Shown here: one piece after another, positions 6,644 to 12,283 of the stretch
Position numbering within the stretch: position 1 is the stretch's first letter
Layout of the letters: the number at the start of each line of letters is the position of its first letter
From: an uncultured Eubacteriales bacterium
GTDB taxonomy: Bacteria; Bacillota; Clostridia; Oscillospirales; Acutalibacteraceae
DNA length: 12,283 nt
Direction: 5' to 3'
NCBI GenBank assembly: GCA_934476025.1
Contig: CAKSNI010000012.1
Coordinates: 1 to 12,283, forward strand
Notes under the pieces: generated by a model
Database searches by the model: none
Told to the model about the DNA's origin: nothing
Seen by the model: the letters and a program-made list of their open reading frames with translations, nothing else
Made by a program: the position numbers and the translations under genes

Positions 6644-7132
6644 ATTATAAGAAGAAAAGAAGGAGAAATCACCGACTCCCATCCGATTAAAACCATTCTG
6701 AAGGGGGCAAGATATCTGCATCTCGGGTTGTTTGACGAAGAATTTCCTTATGTGGTTCCGCTGCATTCCGGTTACTGCCGGGAAAACGGCCGCCTGATTT
6801 TTTATGCCCACTGTGCCAATCGGGGACACAAACGGGATTGCCTGCGAAAAAACAACCGGGTTTTTGTGGAAATTGATCGGGCATTGTCCTTGATTTCGGC
6901 CGATCCCCCCTGCGGCTACGGGGCGGAATAGGAATGCTTTATGGGCCGGGGAAGCGCCGCTATCGTGGAAAACTCTTCCGAAAAACCAAAAGCCCTTTCC
7001 CTGCTTATGGGGGAGCAAACCGGCCGGTTCTTTGAAATCAGCGAAAAGACGGCCGCCGGCGTAACCGTTCTTCGGTTTGATCCGGTTTCCTATACCGCCA
7101 AAGCCCGAATGCGCGAAAAACAGCCCGATTGA
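6644..7132 (+). pseudogene. Nim/pyridoxamine 5'-phosphate oxidase-like flavoprotein gene with in-frame stop
   Basis: The frame encodes a protein of the nitroimidazole-resistance/PPOX-like split-barrel family, small FMN-binding reductases of ~155 residues. The family pattern is clear: RRKEGEITD, LHLGLFDEEFPYVVPLHSGY, GRLIFYAHCANRGHK (FMN-binding His), NNRVFVEID, PPCGYGAE, then MGRGSAAIVENSSEKPKAL and a C-terminal FDPVSYTAKAR. The reading frame is the same before and after a TAG at 6929-6931, which sits where relatives usually have an aromatic residue (GYGAE-stop-ECFMGRG). A single base change would turn it into Tyr. The ribosome binding site AAAGGAG (6631-6637) is followed at proper distance by ATT ATA AGA AGA, not ATG, so the start looks like a mutated ATG-to-ATA or a rare ATT start. 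The nearest in-frame TTG, at 6593, lacks a ribosome binding site. Total length without the stop (~160 residues) is normal. A decayed gene is most likely; readthrough or sequencing error are alternatives. Confidence 0.7.
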
Positions 7133-7309
7133 TGCACCGGGCAGCCCTTTGGAAGGCGGAATCAAAACCCTTTTTCGCTCAAAGCAGCAAAAAACGAAAA
7201 TTTTTCCGTTTTCCCATCAAAAAAAGTCCCGTTTCCCAATGATTTTCAAACTTTTCGAAAAAATTTTTTTGCATTCGACAAATTTCGCGCGACTTATCCC
7301 GACAAACTG

Positions 7310-7318
7310 TGCTATAAC
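7310..7318 (+). promoter_or_regulatory. Extended -10 promoter of the small Spo0A-C-like gene
   Basis: TGCTATAAC at 7310-7318 is an extended -10 element (TGn plus TATAAC). There is no good -35 at the normal distance (GCGACT at 7289-7294 is poor). The leader would be ~40 bases long. Confidence 0.5.
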
Positions 7319-7365
7319 AGATACGCGGCAAAAAATCTTTCGCCAAAAAATAGGAGGAACGGAAA

Positions 7366-7632
7366 ATGAGTCAACTTTTCAAAGAAATTGCCTACAACAA
7401 CCAAACCAGCGAACGAGCCGTAAAACAGGACCTGCAACTGGCCATTGAACAGGCAAAAAAATCCGATAATCCGCAGGCCCGGGCTTTTTGGGAAGCGGCT
7501 GCGCCGGGCGGCAGCGAGCCGTCGCTCGAAAAGGTCATTGCCCTGCTTGCCGAGCGGGTGCGGGAGCGGATGAAAGAAAAAGCCGACGAAAACCTTTCGC
7601 AATCCCTTTGCGAAACGGAATCATCCCTCTGA
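7366..7632 (+). CDS. Small Spo0A C-terminal-domain-like protein
   Basis: An 88-residue helical protein with ATG at 7366, preceded by AGGAGG seven to nine bases upstream, so it is very probably translated. The sequence MSQLFKEIAYNN, ERAVKQDLQLAIEQAKKS, NPQARAFWEAAAPGGSEPS and LEKVIALLAERVRERM follows the pattern of short Clostridia proteins annotated as Spo0A C-terminal domain. They have an N-terminal helix pair, a W near the middle, a Gly-Pro turn and a C-terminal amphipathic helix. It lacks a receiver domain, so it could not be phosphorylated like Spo0A. Whether it binds DNA is not shown. The assignment comes from remembered family pattern, not a search. It stands alone with its own promoter, followed by a region without genes. 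Confidence 0.65.
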   Translation: MSQLFKEIAYNNQTSERAVKQDLQLAIEQAKKSDNPQARAFWEAAAPGGSEPSLEKVIALLAERVRERMKEKADENLSQSLCETESSL

Positions 7633-7765
7633 AGTCCGAAGAAGCAGGCGTTTAAAAAGGCCTTTGGGGGGCGGCAGGGTTTGGGGATCCTGCCCGACGA
7701 ACCCATTTAAACAGGGAAATCCCGAATCCGGTGGTATTGTATCAGCGGTTTGTACGCCCCATATT

Positions 7766-7816
7766 CTCTCCCTTTGTCAGCTGCACTGACATCCCTTTCA
7801 GAGGGAGCCGGGGACT
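7766..7816. repeat. Dispersed palindromic repeat, copy 1
   Basis: A 51-bp element beginning CTCTCCCTTTGTCAGCTGCA and ending AGAGGGAGCCGGGGACT. Its ends (CTCCCT/AGGGAG) and core (GTCAG/CTGAC) are inverted repeats, so it folds into a long hairpin. It differs from the second copy at one base (CTGCACTGAC versus CTGCGCTGAC). The shared GCGGTTTG 21 bases upstream of both copies suggests the original unit was longer. Confidence 0.8.
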
Positions 7817-8002
7817 TTTTTGAATTTTCCGGCCTGTACACGCCAAATCAAAAACGGGCAGAGAGAGGGGACGGAAGCGAAAGTTTTGACGAAGGAAGAG
7901 AAAAGGAAAAAGCCTTGATGCAACCGATTATTTTATTGCCATACCGGCCCCATTTCGCCCAAATTGCGGAGTGCTTTTTTTGCGGTTTGCGCTCTTCAAA
8001 CG

Positions 8003-8053
8003 CTCTCCCTTTGTCAGCTGCGCTGACATCCCTTTCAGAGGGAGCCGGGGACT
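8003..8053. repeat. Dispersed palindromic repeat, copy 2
   Basis: Same orientation as the copy at 7766 and 50 of 51 bases identical, starting 237 bases downstream. The flanks after the repeat are only loosely alike, so this is not a simple recent tandem duplication. I recall similar elements as abundant in intergenic regions of gut Clostridia; copy number in this genome is unknown. Confidence 0.8.
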
Positions 8054-8168
8054 CTGCAAACTTTTGACTTGCACAAACAGGAGCAAACCCGGGCCTGTCG
8101 GCTCAAAGCGCCGCCCTGCGCCTTTCCCGGCCCCTTTTCCGGCACAACCGCGACAATTTTACCCAGAT

Positions 8169-8220
8169 TTTACAAAACACCCCTACAGACTTTACAAGAG
8201 TACAGTAAGATGAGTATGTG
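8169..8220 (+). promoter_or_regulatory. Possible promoter/operator region of the transporter
   Basis: TTTACA occurs twice, at 8169-8174 and 8191-8196, exactly 22 bases apart, with related CTACAG and GTACAG nearby. TATGTG at 8215-8220 is a weak -10, 18 bases after the second TTTACA. Two turns of spacing between TT-ACA motifs recalls Firmicutes PhoP boxes, but the middle 11-bp repeat is missing. This is a weak call. Confidence 0.3.
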
Positions 8221-8246
8221 TAAAAAAACGGTAAAGGATGTCGTAT

Positions 8247-10016
8247 ATGACCATTTTTGATGTTTTGACCCTCATCGGCGGGCTTTGCCTGTTCCTGTTC
8301 GGAATGCAGGTCATGGGAGATGGCCTGGAGCGGCGCGCCGGCGGAAGCCTGAAGGTGCTGCTCGGCAGGCTGACCGGCAGCAAATTCAAGGGCTTTTTAA
8401 CCGGACTCGGTGTCACTTCGGTCATTCAGAGTTCCTCGGCCACCACCGTCATGGTGGTCGGGTTTGTCAACTCCAAGGTGATGACCTTAAAGCAGGCCAT
8501 CGGGGTGATCATGGCAGCCAATATCGGAACCACCGTAACCGCCTGGATTCTGAGTTTGGGCGGAATCAGCGGGAACAGCCTGTTTTTAAAACTGCTGAAG
8601 CCCACCTCTTTTACCCCGGTTCTGGCTCTGATCGGCACCACTTTTCTGATGTTCTCCAAGTCTGAAAAAAAGCGGGATGTCGGAACGGTTCTGCTGGGCT
8701 TTGCCACCCTGATGTTCGGCATGGATACCATGTCGGGCGCGGTTTCGGGGCTGGCGGATATGCCCTCTTTCCGGCAATTGTTCCTGTTGTTTTCCAACCC
8801 GATTCTCGGGGTGCTGGTCGGCGGGCTTCTCACCGCCGTGATTCAATCCAGTTCCGCTTCGGTGGGCATTTTGCAGGCGCTTTCCGCTACCGGAGCCGTC
8901 ACCTTTGCCTCGGCGATTCCGATCATCATGGGGCAGAATATCGGCACCTGCGTTACAGCGCTGCTTTCTTCTTTCGGCACCAACAAAAACGCCAAACGGG
9001 CGGCCGTGGTGCATCTTTCTTTTAATGTCATCGGAACGGTGGTTTGGCTGACGGTCTTTTCGGTCGTTTCCGCGCTGTTCCGCCCATCCCTGCTGCAGCA
9101 GCCGGCCACCTATGCCGGCATTGCCATGGCGCACTCGGTTTTCAATATTCTCTGCACCCTGCTGCTGTATCCGATGTCCTCGCTGCTTGAAAAACTGGCC
9201 TATAAAATTGTGCCGGAAGGCAAAGAAAAGGAACCCGAAAAAAGGGTGGAACTGGATGACCGTCTGCTTTTGACCCCGGCCGTTGCTCTGGCCGAAAGCG
9301 AACGGGTTGCCCTGAAAATGGGGGAACGCGCCGCGCAGGGGCTCAACGATAGCCTTTCGCTGCTGACCGATTATACGCCCGAAAGAGCGGCGGAGGTCCG
9401 GGCCGCCGAAAAGGATACCGATCGGTATGAAGATTTGCTTGGCACCTATTTGACCCGGCTTTCCCGGCGGCAGATTACCGCCGAGGACAGCACCGAAATT
9501 TCCAAATTGCTCAAAGCCATCGGGGATTTTGAGCGCATTGCCGATCACAGTGTCAATATTCTGGAATCGGCAGAGGAACTGCGGGAAAAGAAAACCGCCT
9601 TTTCTTTGGGTGCTGCGGAAGATCTTCGGGTGCTCTGCCGGGCATTGTCGGATATTTTAACCCTCACCCTCACGGCCTTCCGGGAAAACGATCCCGAGAA
9701 GGCGGCGGAGGTTGAGCCGCTGGAACAGGTGATTGACGGGCTGCGAACCGCCCTTCGGGACGGCCACATTGTGCGCCTGAAAAGCGGTGAATGCACGGTA
9801 GAAGCCGGGTTTATCTGGTCGGATCTGCTGACCAACATGGAACGCGCCGCCGATCACTGCTCCAACATTGCCGCCTGCATTATCGAAGCCGGCCATCAGG
9901 ATATGGATCTGCACGCCTTTTTGCACGATTGCAAACGGGAAGAAGCCTTCCGGCAGCGGTACCATGCACTGAAAGAACGGTATTGTCTGCCCTCCCGGGT
10001 TCCGGTCGGGGAATAA
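8247..10016 (+). CDS. Na+/phosphate cotransporter family protein with PhoU-like C-terminal domain
   Basis: An integral membrane protein of 589 residues that should import phosphate with sodium (NptA/YjbB type; substrate inferred from family). Residues ~5-325 contain two inverted PF02690-type repeats. Each carries the signature QSSSA (~61-65 and ~200-204) followed by a NIGT motif (MAANIGTT ~92-96; MGQNIGTC ~231-235), within hydrophobic helices. From ~345 on, the protein is a cytoplasmic helical PhoU-like domain with paired FERIADHSVNI and MERAADHCSNIA motifs, typical of metal-binding E-R-x-A-D-H sites. I chose ATG 8247 because AAAGGATG lies six bases upstream; the in-frame ATG at 8238 overlaps that site. 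It is transcribed alone: a long repeat-rich gap lies upstream and a strong terminator downstream. Confidence 0.93.
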   Translation: MTIFDVLTLIGGLCLFLFGMQVMGDGLERRAGGSLKVLLGRLTGSKFKGFLTGLGVTSVIQSSSATTVMVVGFVNSKVMTLKQAIGVIMAANIGTTVTAWILSLGGISGNSLFLKLLKPTSFTPVLALIGTTFLMFSKSEKKRDVGTVLLGFATLMFGMDTMSGAVSGLADMPSFRQLFLLFSNPILGVLVGGLLTAVIQSSSASVGILQALSATGAVTFASAIPIIMGQNIGTCVTALLSSFGTNKNAKRAAVVHLSFNVIGTVVWLTVFSVVSALFRPSLLQQPATYAGIAMAHSVFNILCTLLLYPMSSLLEKLAYKIVPEGKEKEPEKRVELDDRLLLTPAVALAESERVALKMGERAAQGLNDSLSLLTDYTPERAAEVRAAEKDTDRYEDLLGTYLTRLSRRQITAEDSTEISKLLKAIGDFERIADHSVNILESAEELREKKTAFSLGAAEDLRVLCRALSDILTLTLTAFRENDPEKAAEVEPLEQVIDGLRTALRDGHIVRLKSGECTVEAGFIWSDLLTNMERAADHCSNIAACIIEAGHQDMDLHAFLHDCKREEAFRQRYHALKERYCLPSRVPVGE

Positions 10017-10037
10017 CTCTTTTTTCTTTGGCTTTTT

Positions 10038-10084
10038 CTTCCGCCCGAAACCGGAAATGGTTTCGGGCGGAAGTTTGTCTTTTC
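10038..10084 (+). terminator. Terminator of the transporter gene
   Basis: A perfect 15-bp stem pairs 10038-10052 with 10059-10073 around a GGAAAT loop, followed by TTTGTCTTTT. It begins about 20 bases after the stop codon. Confidence 0.9.
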
Positions 10085-10157
10085 GTACCGCACGAATTTG
10101 GCGGTGACTTTTTTTCTATGAAAACGGATTATTTTACAAGCATTTCCGGTGAAAGTG

Positions 10158-10166
10158 TGATATACT
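10158..10166 (+). promoter_or_regulatory. Extended -10 promoter of the fucosidase gene
   Basis: TGATATACT is an extended -10 element (TGn plus TATACT). There is no good -35 at 17 bases; TTTACA at 10133-10138 is 22 bases away, which is too far. The transcript would start near 10173 and leave a ~48-base leader. Confidence 0.5.
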
Positions 10167-10220
10167 GGCCCCAAAGGCACCCTTTAAAAAGAATTTTTTC
10201 CAAAGGAAGGTCGGGTTTGC

Positions 10221-11456
10221 ATGATTGTCAAGCCGTATATCAAGGAATTCGAAAAATTCGGGTTCGGGATGTTTGTTCATTTCGGGGCTTACAGTGTTCT
10301 TTCCAAAGGCGAATGGGCCAAAGACCACTACGGAATTCCCTACGAAGAATATGACCGGTATGTTCGGGAATTCTGCCCGAAGGAAACCTGGGCAGAGGAA
10401 CTGGTTGCCGCCGCCAAAAACGCCGGCTGCCGCTATATCACTCTGACCACCCGTCACCATGACGGATTTTCTCTGTATGACACCTGTGGGCTCAATGCCT
10501 ATGACACCCTCCATACCTGCGGCCGGGATCTGGTACGGGAATTTGTTGCGGCCTGCCGAAACGGCGGCGTAATTCCCTTTTTCTATCATACCCTGCTGGA
10601 TTGGCACGATGAGCGTTACCAAACGGATTTTCCGGCTTACCTTGCCTATTTGCGAAAAAGTGTGGAACTGCTGTGCCGCAATTACGGGAAAATCGGCGGT
10701 TTGTGGTTTGACGGCTGGTGGGATAAAAAGGATGCCGACTGGGAAGAGGACGCCCTGTACGCCACCATCCGCCGCTATCAGCCGGAGGCAATGATCATCA
10801 ACAACACCGGCATGATCCATCGGGGAAAGACCGGGCATATCGAACTGGACAGTGTGACCTTTGAACGGGGCAAGCCGACCCCCATCAATAGGGCCGGCGC
10901 TCCCAAATATCTGGCCAGCGAAATGTGCGAAACCCTCAATTCCCACTGGGGATATGCCAAAATGGATCTGCATTATCAGTCGGTTGCCCAGATTATTGAA
11001 ACGCTGTGCGACTGTCGGCGCTACGGTTCCAATCTGCTGCTGAATGTCGGCCCGAAGCCGGACGGTTCCCTGCGAACCATGGATTTGGCCCTGCTGGAAG
11101 CGGTGGGTCAATGGGTTTCGCTGTTCGGGGAAGCCATTCGCTCTCCCCGTCCCTATCTGACCGCTCTGGAGGGCCGCGAAAAGGATTTTGTTTTAAAAGA
11201 CGGGAAGAATTACTATCTCTTTGCCTTTTCCCTCGGGATGGTCGGAAATCCGAATGTTGCCCTGCGTCATTCCATGGAGGACTCGGCCTGTGACCGGTTT
11301 TCCATCGGTTCCGATCGGATCGTTCGCGCCGTTTGGCTGGATACCGGGTCCAACGCCGCTTTTGAGCAGCAGGACGGCCGGGTAATCTTCCGCACCGAAC
11401 CCTTTTCCTATGGAAACGATCTGGTGGTTCGGGTTGCGAAAATCGAATGCGAATAG
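10221..11456 (+). CDS. GH29 alpha-L-fucosidase, cytoplasmic
   Basis: A 411-residue glycoside hydrolase family 29 enzyme that releases alpha-linked L-fucose. Motifs: KFGFGMFVHFGAYS at ~12-25, RYITLTTRHHDGFSLYDT at ~71-88, and IGGLWFDGWW at ~158-167, where Asp164 is the expected catalytic nucleophile. NLLLNVGPKPDG at ~271-282 is the conserved end of the barrel. Residues ~310-411 form a short beta-rich tail. The acid/base residue is not conserved across the family, and I do not assign it. There is no signal peptide, so it probably acts on fucosylated oligosaccharides taken up by the cell. The start at 10221 has AAAGGAAGG ten bases upstream. No transporter or fucose-pathway gene is adjacent; it is a lone gene with its own promoter and terminator. 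Confidence 0.92.
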   Translation: MIVKPYIKEFEKFGFGMFVHFGAYSVLSKGEWAKDHYGIPYEEYDRYVREFCPKETWAEELVAAAKNAGCRYITLTTRHHDGFSLYDTCGLNAYDTLHTCGRDLVREFVAACRNGGVIPFFYHTLLDWHDERYQTDFPAYLAYLRKSVELLCRNYGKIGGLWFDGWWDKKDADWEEDALYATIRRYQPEAMIINNTGMIHRGKTGHIELDSVTFERGKPTPINRAGAPKYLASEMCETLNSHWGYAKMDLHYQSVAQIIETLCDCRRYGSNLLLNVGPKPDGSLRTMDLALLEAVGQWVSLFGEAIRSPRPYLTALEGREKDFVLKDGKNYYLFAFSLGMVGNPNVALRHSMEDSACDRFSIGSDRIVRAVWLDTGSNAAFEQQDGRVIFRTEPFSYGNDLVVRVAKIECE

Positions 11457-11485
11457 CCCTTTTCGGCCGGCCCGAAGGGGATAAA

Positions 11486-11506
11486 CCGTTTTTTGCAAAA
11501 AAACGG
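11486..11506. other. A/T-rich hairpin after the fucosidase gene
   Basis: CCGTTTTTT at 11486-11494 pairs with AAAAAACGG at 11498-11506 over a 3-base loop, 30 bases after the stop codon. It could contribute to mRNA 3' end formation. The rest of 11457-11587 shows no gene. Confidence 0.4.
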
Positions 11507-11587
11507 CGGAAATCGAAAATCTGCCCTTATGTGCCGACAAAAAGGCGGCGCTTTTGCCGCAAATCTCTCTTTTTGATTTATCATCAG

Positions 11588-11629
11588 AAAAACGCAACCG
11601 CCATGGCTTCCGGGCGGCTGCGTTTTTTT
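11588..11629. terminator. Bidirectional terminator
   Basis: AAAAACGCA-CCGCC at 11588-11602 pairs with GGCGG-TGCGTTTTT at 11613-11627 with one A/C mismatch. It ends in seven Ts on the plus strand and TTTTT on the minus strand. It closes the fucosidase transcript and backs up the tRNA terminator. Confidence 0.85.
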
Positions 11630-11753
11630 GTTTTTCTCCGGCAAAAAGGAAGGCTTTTCAACCCAAAATTTTCTTTCTTTGGCACAAGGGGTTTTTCTTT
11701 TTTCGGGCAGGCCGGGCCTTGCTGCGGGGCATTTTTTCAAAAAAGCGAGGAAA

Positions 11754-11790
11754 AGAAAAAAGCAACCGCAAAATGCAATTGCTTTTTTCT
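11754..11790 (-). terminator. Terminator of tRNA-Arg
   Basis: A perfect 12-bp stem pairs 11754-11765 with 11779-11790 (AGAAAAAAGCAA/TTGCTTTTTTCT). Read on the minus strand it follows the tRNA 3' end directly and ends in CTTTTTTCTTTT. Confidence 0.8.
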
Positions 11791-11866
11791 GGCGCGCTGT
11801 AAGGGATTCGAACCCCTGACCTTCTGGTCCGTAGCCAGACGCTCTATCCAGCTGAGCTAACAGCGC
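11790..11866 (-). tRNA. tRNA-Arg (anticodon ACG), CCA encoded
   Basis: On the minus strand the sequence folds as a full cloverleaf. The acceptor stem is GCGCTGT/ACAGCGC (11866-11860 with 11800-11794), with a D-arm of GCTC...GAGC. The anticodon stem is TCTGG/CCAGA around the loop CTACGGA, giving anticodon ACG. The T-arm is AGGGG-TTCGAAT-CCCTT. G73 and CCA follow in the genome (11793-11790). ACG is normally deaminated to ICG and reads CGU, CGC and CGA. Confidence 0.97.
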
Positions 11867-11885
11867 AAATTTCGGCTACCGGTAT

Positions 11886-11914
11886 ATCATACCACACCCC
11901 TTTTCAAAAATCAA
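11886..11914 (-). promoter_or_regulatory. Promoter of tRNA-Arg
   Basis: On the minus strand TTGATT (11914-11909) and TATGAT (11891-11886) are separated by 17 bases; transcription would begin near 11879, about a dozen bases before the mature tRNA. Confidence 0.7.
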
Positions 11915-11961
11915 GAGGAAATTTTTCTTTTTTGAAAATTCCGGCGATCCTTTTCCCTATC

Positions 11962-11985
11962 TATATTATTATATTAAATAATATA
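11962..11985. other. All-A/T inverted repeat between tRNA-Arg and dnaA
   Basis: TATATTATT at 11962-11970 pairs with AATAATATA at 11977-11985. The stretch 11962-11988 contains only A and T, in a region otherwise near 50 percent GC. Next to dnaA this is a candidate unwinding element or an UP-like promoter element. No convincing TTATCCACA box is visible beside it. Confidence 0.45.
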
Positions 11986-11996
11986 TTCTATAGCAG

Positions 11997-12025
11997 TTGA
12001 AAAACGGGAAAAAGTTTGCTATAAT
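11997..12025 (+). promoter_or_regulatory. Promoter of dnaA
   Basis: TTGAAA at 11997-12002, a 17-base spacer, and TATAAT at 12020-12025, preceded by an extended -10 TGC. The predicted start near 12032 gives a leader of ~85 bases. Confidence 0.85.
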
Positions 12026-12040
12026 AGAATCGGATTATTC

Positions 12041-12062
12041 CGCCGGGAACCCCGGCGTTTTT
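12041..12062 (+). terminator. Terminator-like hairpin in the dnaA leader
   Basis: CGCCGGG at 12041-12047 pairs with CCCGGCG at 12051-12057 over a 3-base loop, followed by TTTTT. It lies about ten bases inside the predicted dnaA transcript, so it could attenuate dnaA transcription. Confidence 0.55.
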
Positions 12063-12116
12063 CCGGAATTTTGCAAAAGCAAAACAGGAATTTTTATCAG
12101 GGAGAGAGGGAACGCT

Positions 12117-12283
12117 ATGCAAATTGAATCCGCTTCGGATTTATGGAGCGTTGTTTGTGAGGAAATTAAAAAAACGGTCAACGAAATCGCGTTTAATGTC
12201 TGGCTGAAAGATCTGAAGCCGGTGGAGGTCCGCTCCGGGGAACTGGTTCTGAGCATTTATTCCGATTACAAAAAACAAATTGT
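12117..12283 (+). CDS. dnaA: Chromosomal replication initiator DnaA, N-terminal part (3' end outside window)
   Basis: The first 55 codons match DnaA domain I, which contacts helicase loaders and other DnaA molecules at the origin. The pattern LWSVVCEEIKKTVNEIAFNVW, then LKDLKPVEVRSGELVLSIYS and DYKKQIV follows the usual LW..IL..IK..IS...F.TWI..L.P.....LVL.VPN.F arrangement. The ATG at 12117 is preceded by GGAGAGAGGG. It has its own consensus promoter and diverges from tRNA-Arg. The AAA+ and DNA-binding domains lie beyond the window. dnaA usually sits at the chromosomal origin. Confidence 0.92.
   Translation, partial: MQIESASDLWSVVCEEIKKTVNEIAFNVWLKDLKPVEVRSGELVLSIYSDYKKQI

Larger units (their letters stand above)
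7633..8246. other. Gene-free interval with two dispersed repeats
   Basis: About 610 bases without a supported gene. Open frames here (for example 7750-8067 and 7971-8213) run through the repeats and have no ribosome binding sites. A GGCAGG/CCTGCC hairpin lies near 7671-7695 without a T-run. The interval ends with the leader of the transporter gene. Confidence 0.7.

Noticed and set aside
7766..8053. CRISPR array
   Set aside because: Only two repeats, too long, with a 186-bp gap and no cas gene.
7750..8067. Plus-strand frame containing the repeated peptide LPLSAALTSLSEGAGD
   Set aside because: The peptide repetition is only the translation of the two 51-bp DNA repeats; there is no ribosome binding site.
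8586..9548. Minus-strand open frame (320 codons) opposite the phosphate transporter
   Set aside because: Gly/Arg/Gln/His-rich translation is typical of an antisense shadow; no ribosome binding site or family pattern.
10134..11111. Minus-strand open frame (325 codons) opposite the fucosidase
   Set aside because: Antisense shadow of a clear GH29 gene, with no supporting signals.
11447..11860. Plus-strand frame through the terminators and the tRNA complement
   Set aside because: It overlaps two terminators and a tRNA gene and consists of Phe/Lys-rich low-complexity translation.
11886..11894. DnaA box near ATACCACA
   Set aside because: Only about five of nine bases match TTATCCACA; the bases are better explained as the tRNA promoter -10.

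Overview
The window looks like chromosomal DNA from a Gram-positive, low-to-moderate GC gut-type Clostridia, probably Oscillospiraceae/Ruminococcaceae. This is inferred from strong Shine-Dalgarno sites and sigma-A promoters, greA-lysS synteny, a lysyl-tRNA synthetase carrying a C-terminal tRNA-binding domain, an orphan Spo0A-C-like small protein, and a dispersed CTCCCT/AGGGAG palindromic repeat of a kind I recall from such genomes. No species call is possible from sequence alone.

Layout, left to right. (1) The 3' part of homoserine kinase (thrB, +), closed by a strong terminator and two further hairpins. (2) A segment of about 2.4 kb on the minus strand that looks like an accessory insertion. 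It holds a hairpin- and repeat-rich patch; one long ORF joining an XRE-type DNA-binding domain to a GH-D-clan-like TIM-barrel glycosidase, with a perfect internal ribosome binding site at the junction; a terminator overlapped by a promoter; and a frameshifted, 5'-truncated gene remnant. (3) A minus-strand single-pass membrane protein of unknown function. (4) The housekeeping pair greA-lysS (+), from a consensus promoter to a clear terminator. (5) A nim/pyridoxamine-oxidase-like flavoprotein gene interrupted by one in-frame TAG and lacking a normal start codon beside its ribosome binding site. (6) A small Spo0A-C-like protein gene, then about 600 bp without genes containing two near-identical 51-bp palindromic repeats. 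(7) A Na+/phosphate cotransporter with a PhoU-like tail. (8) A GH29 alpha-L-fucosidase. (9) tRNA-Arg(ACG) on the minus strand, diverging from dnaA (+), whose first 55 codons end the window. The space between them has an all-A/T inverted repeat and a terminator-like hairpin in the dnaA leader, so the chromosomal origin is probably close.

The genes form mostly single-gene units, each with its own promoter and terminator; greA-lysS is the only clear operon. The most unusual items are the regulator-glycosidase fusion with internal translation start, the nim gene with a stop codon at a conserved position, the synthetase extension, the paired repeats, and the hairpin in the dnaA leader. I do not see a complete new multi-gene system such as a defence island, biosynthetic cluster or CRISPR array.
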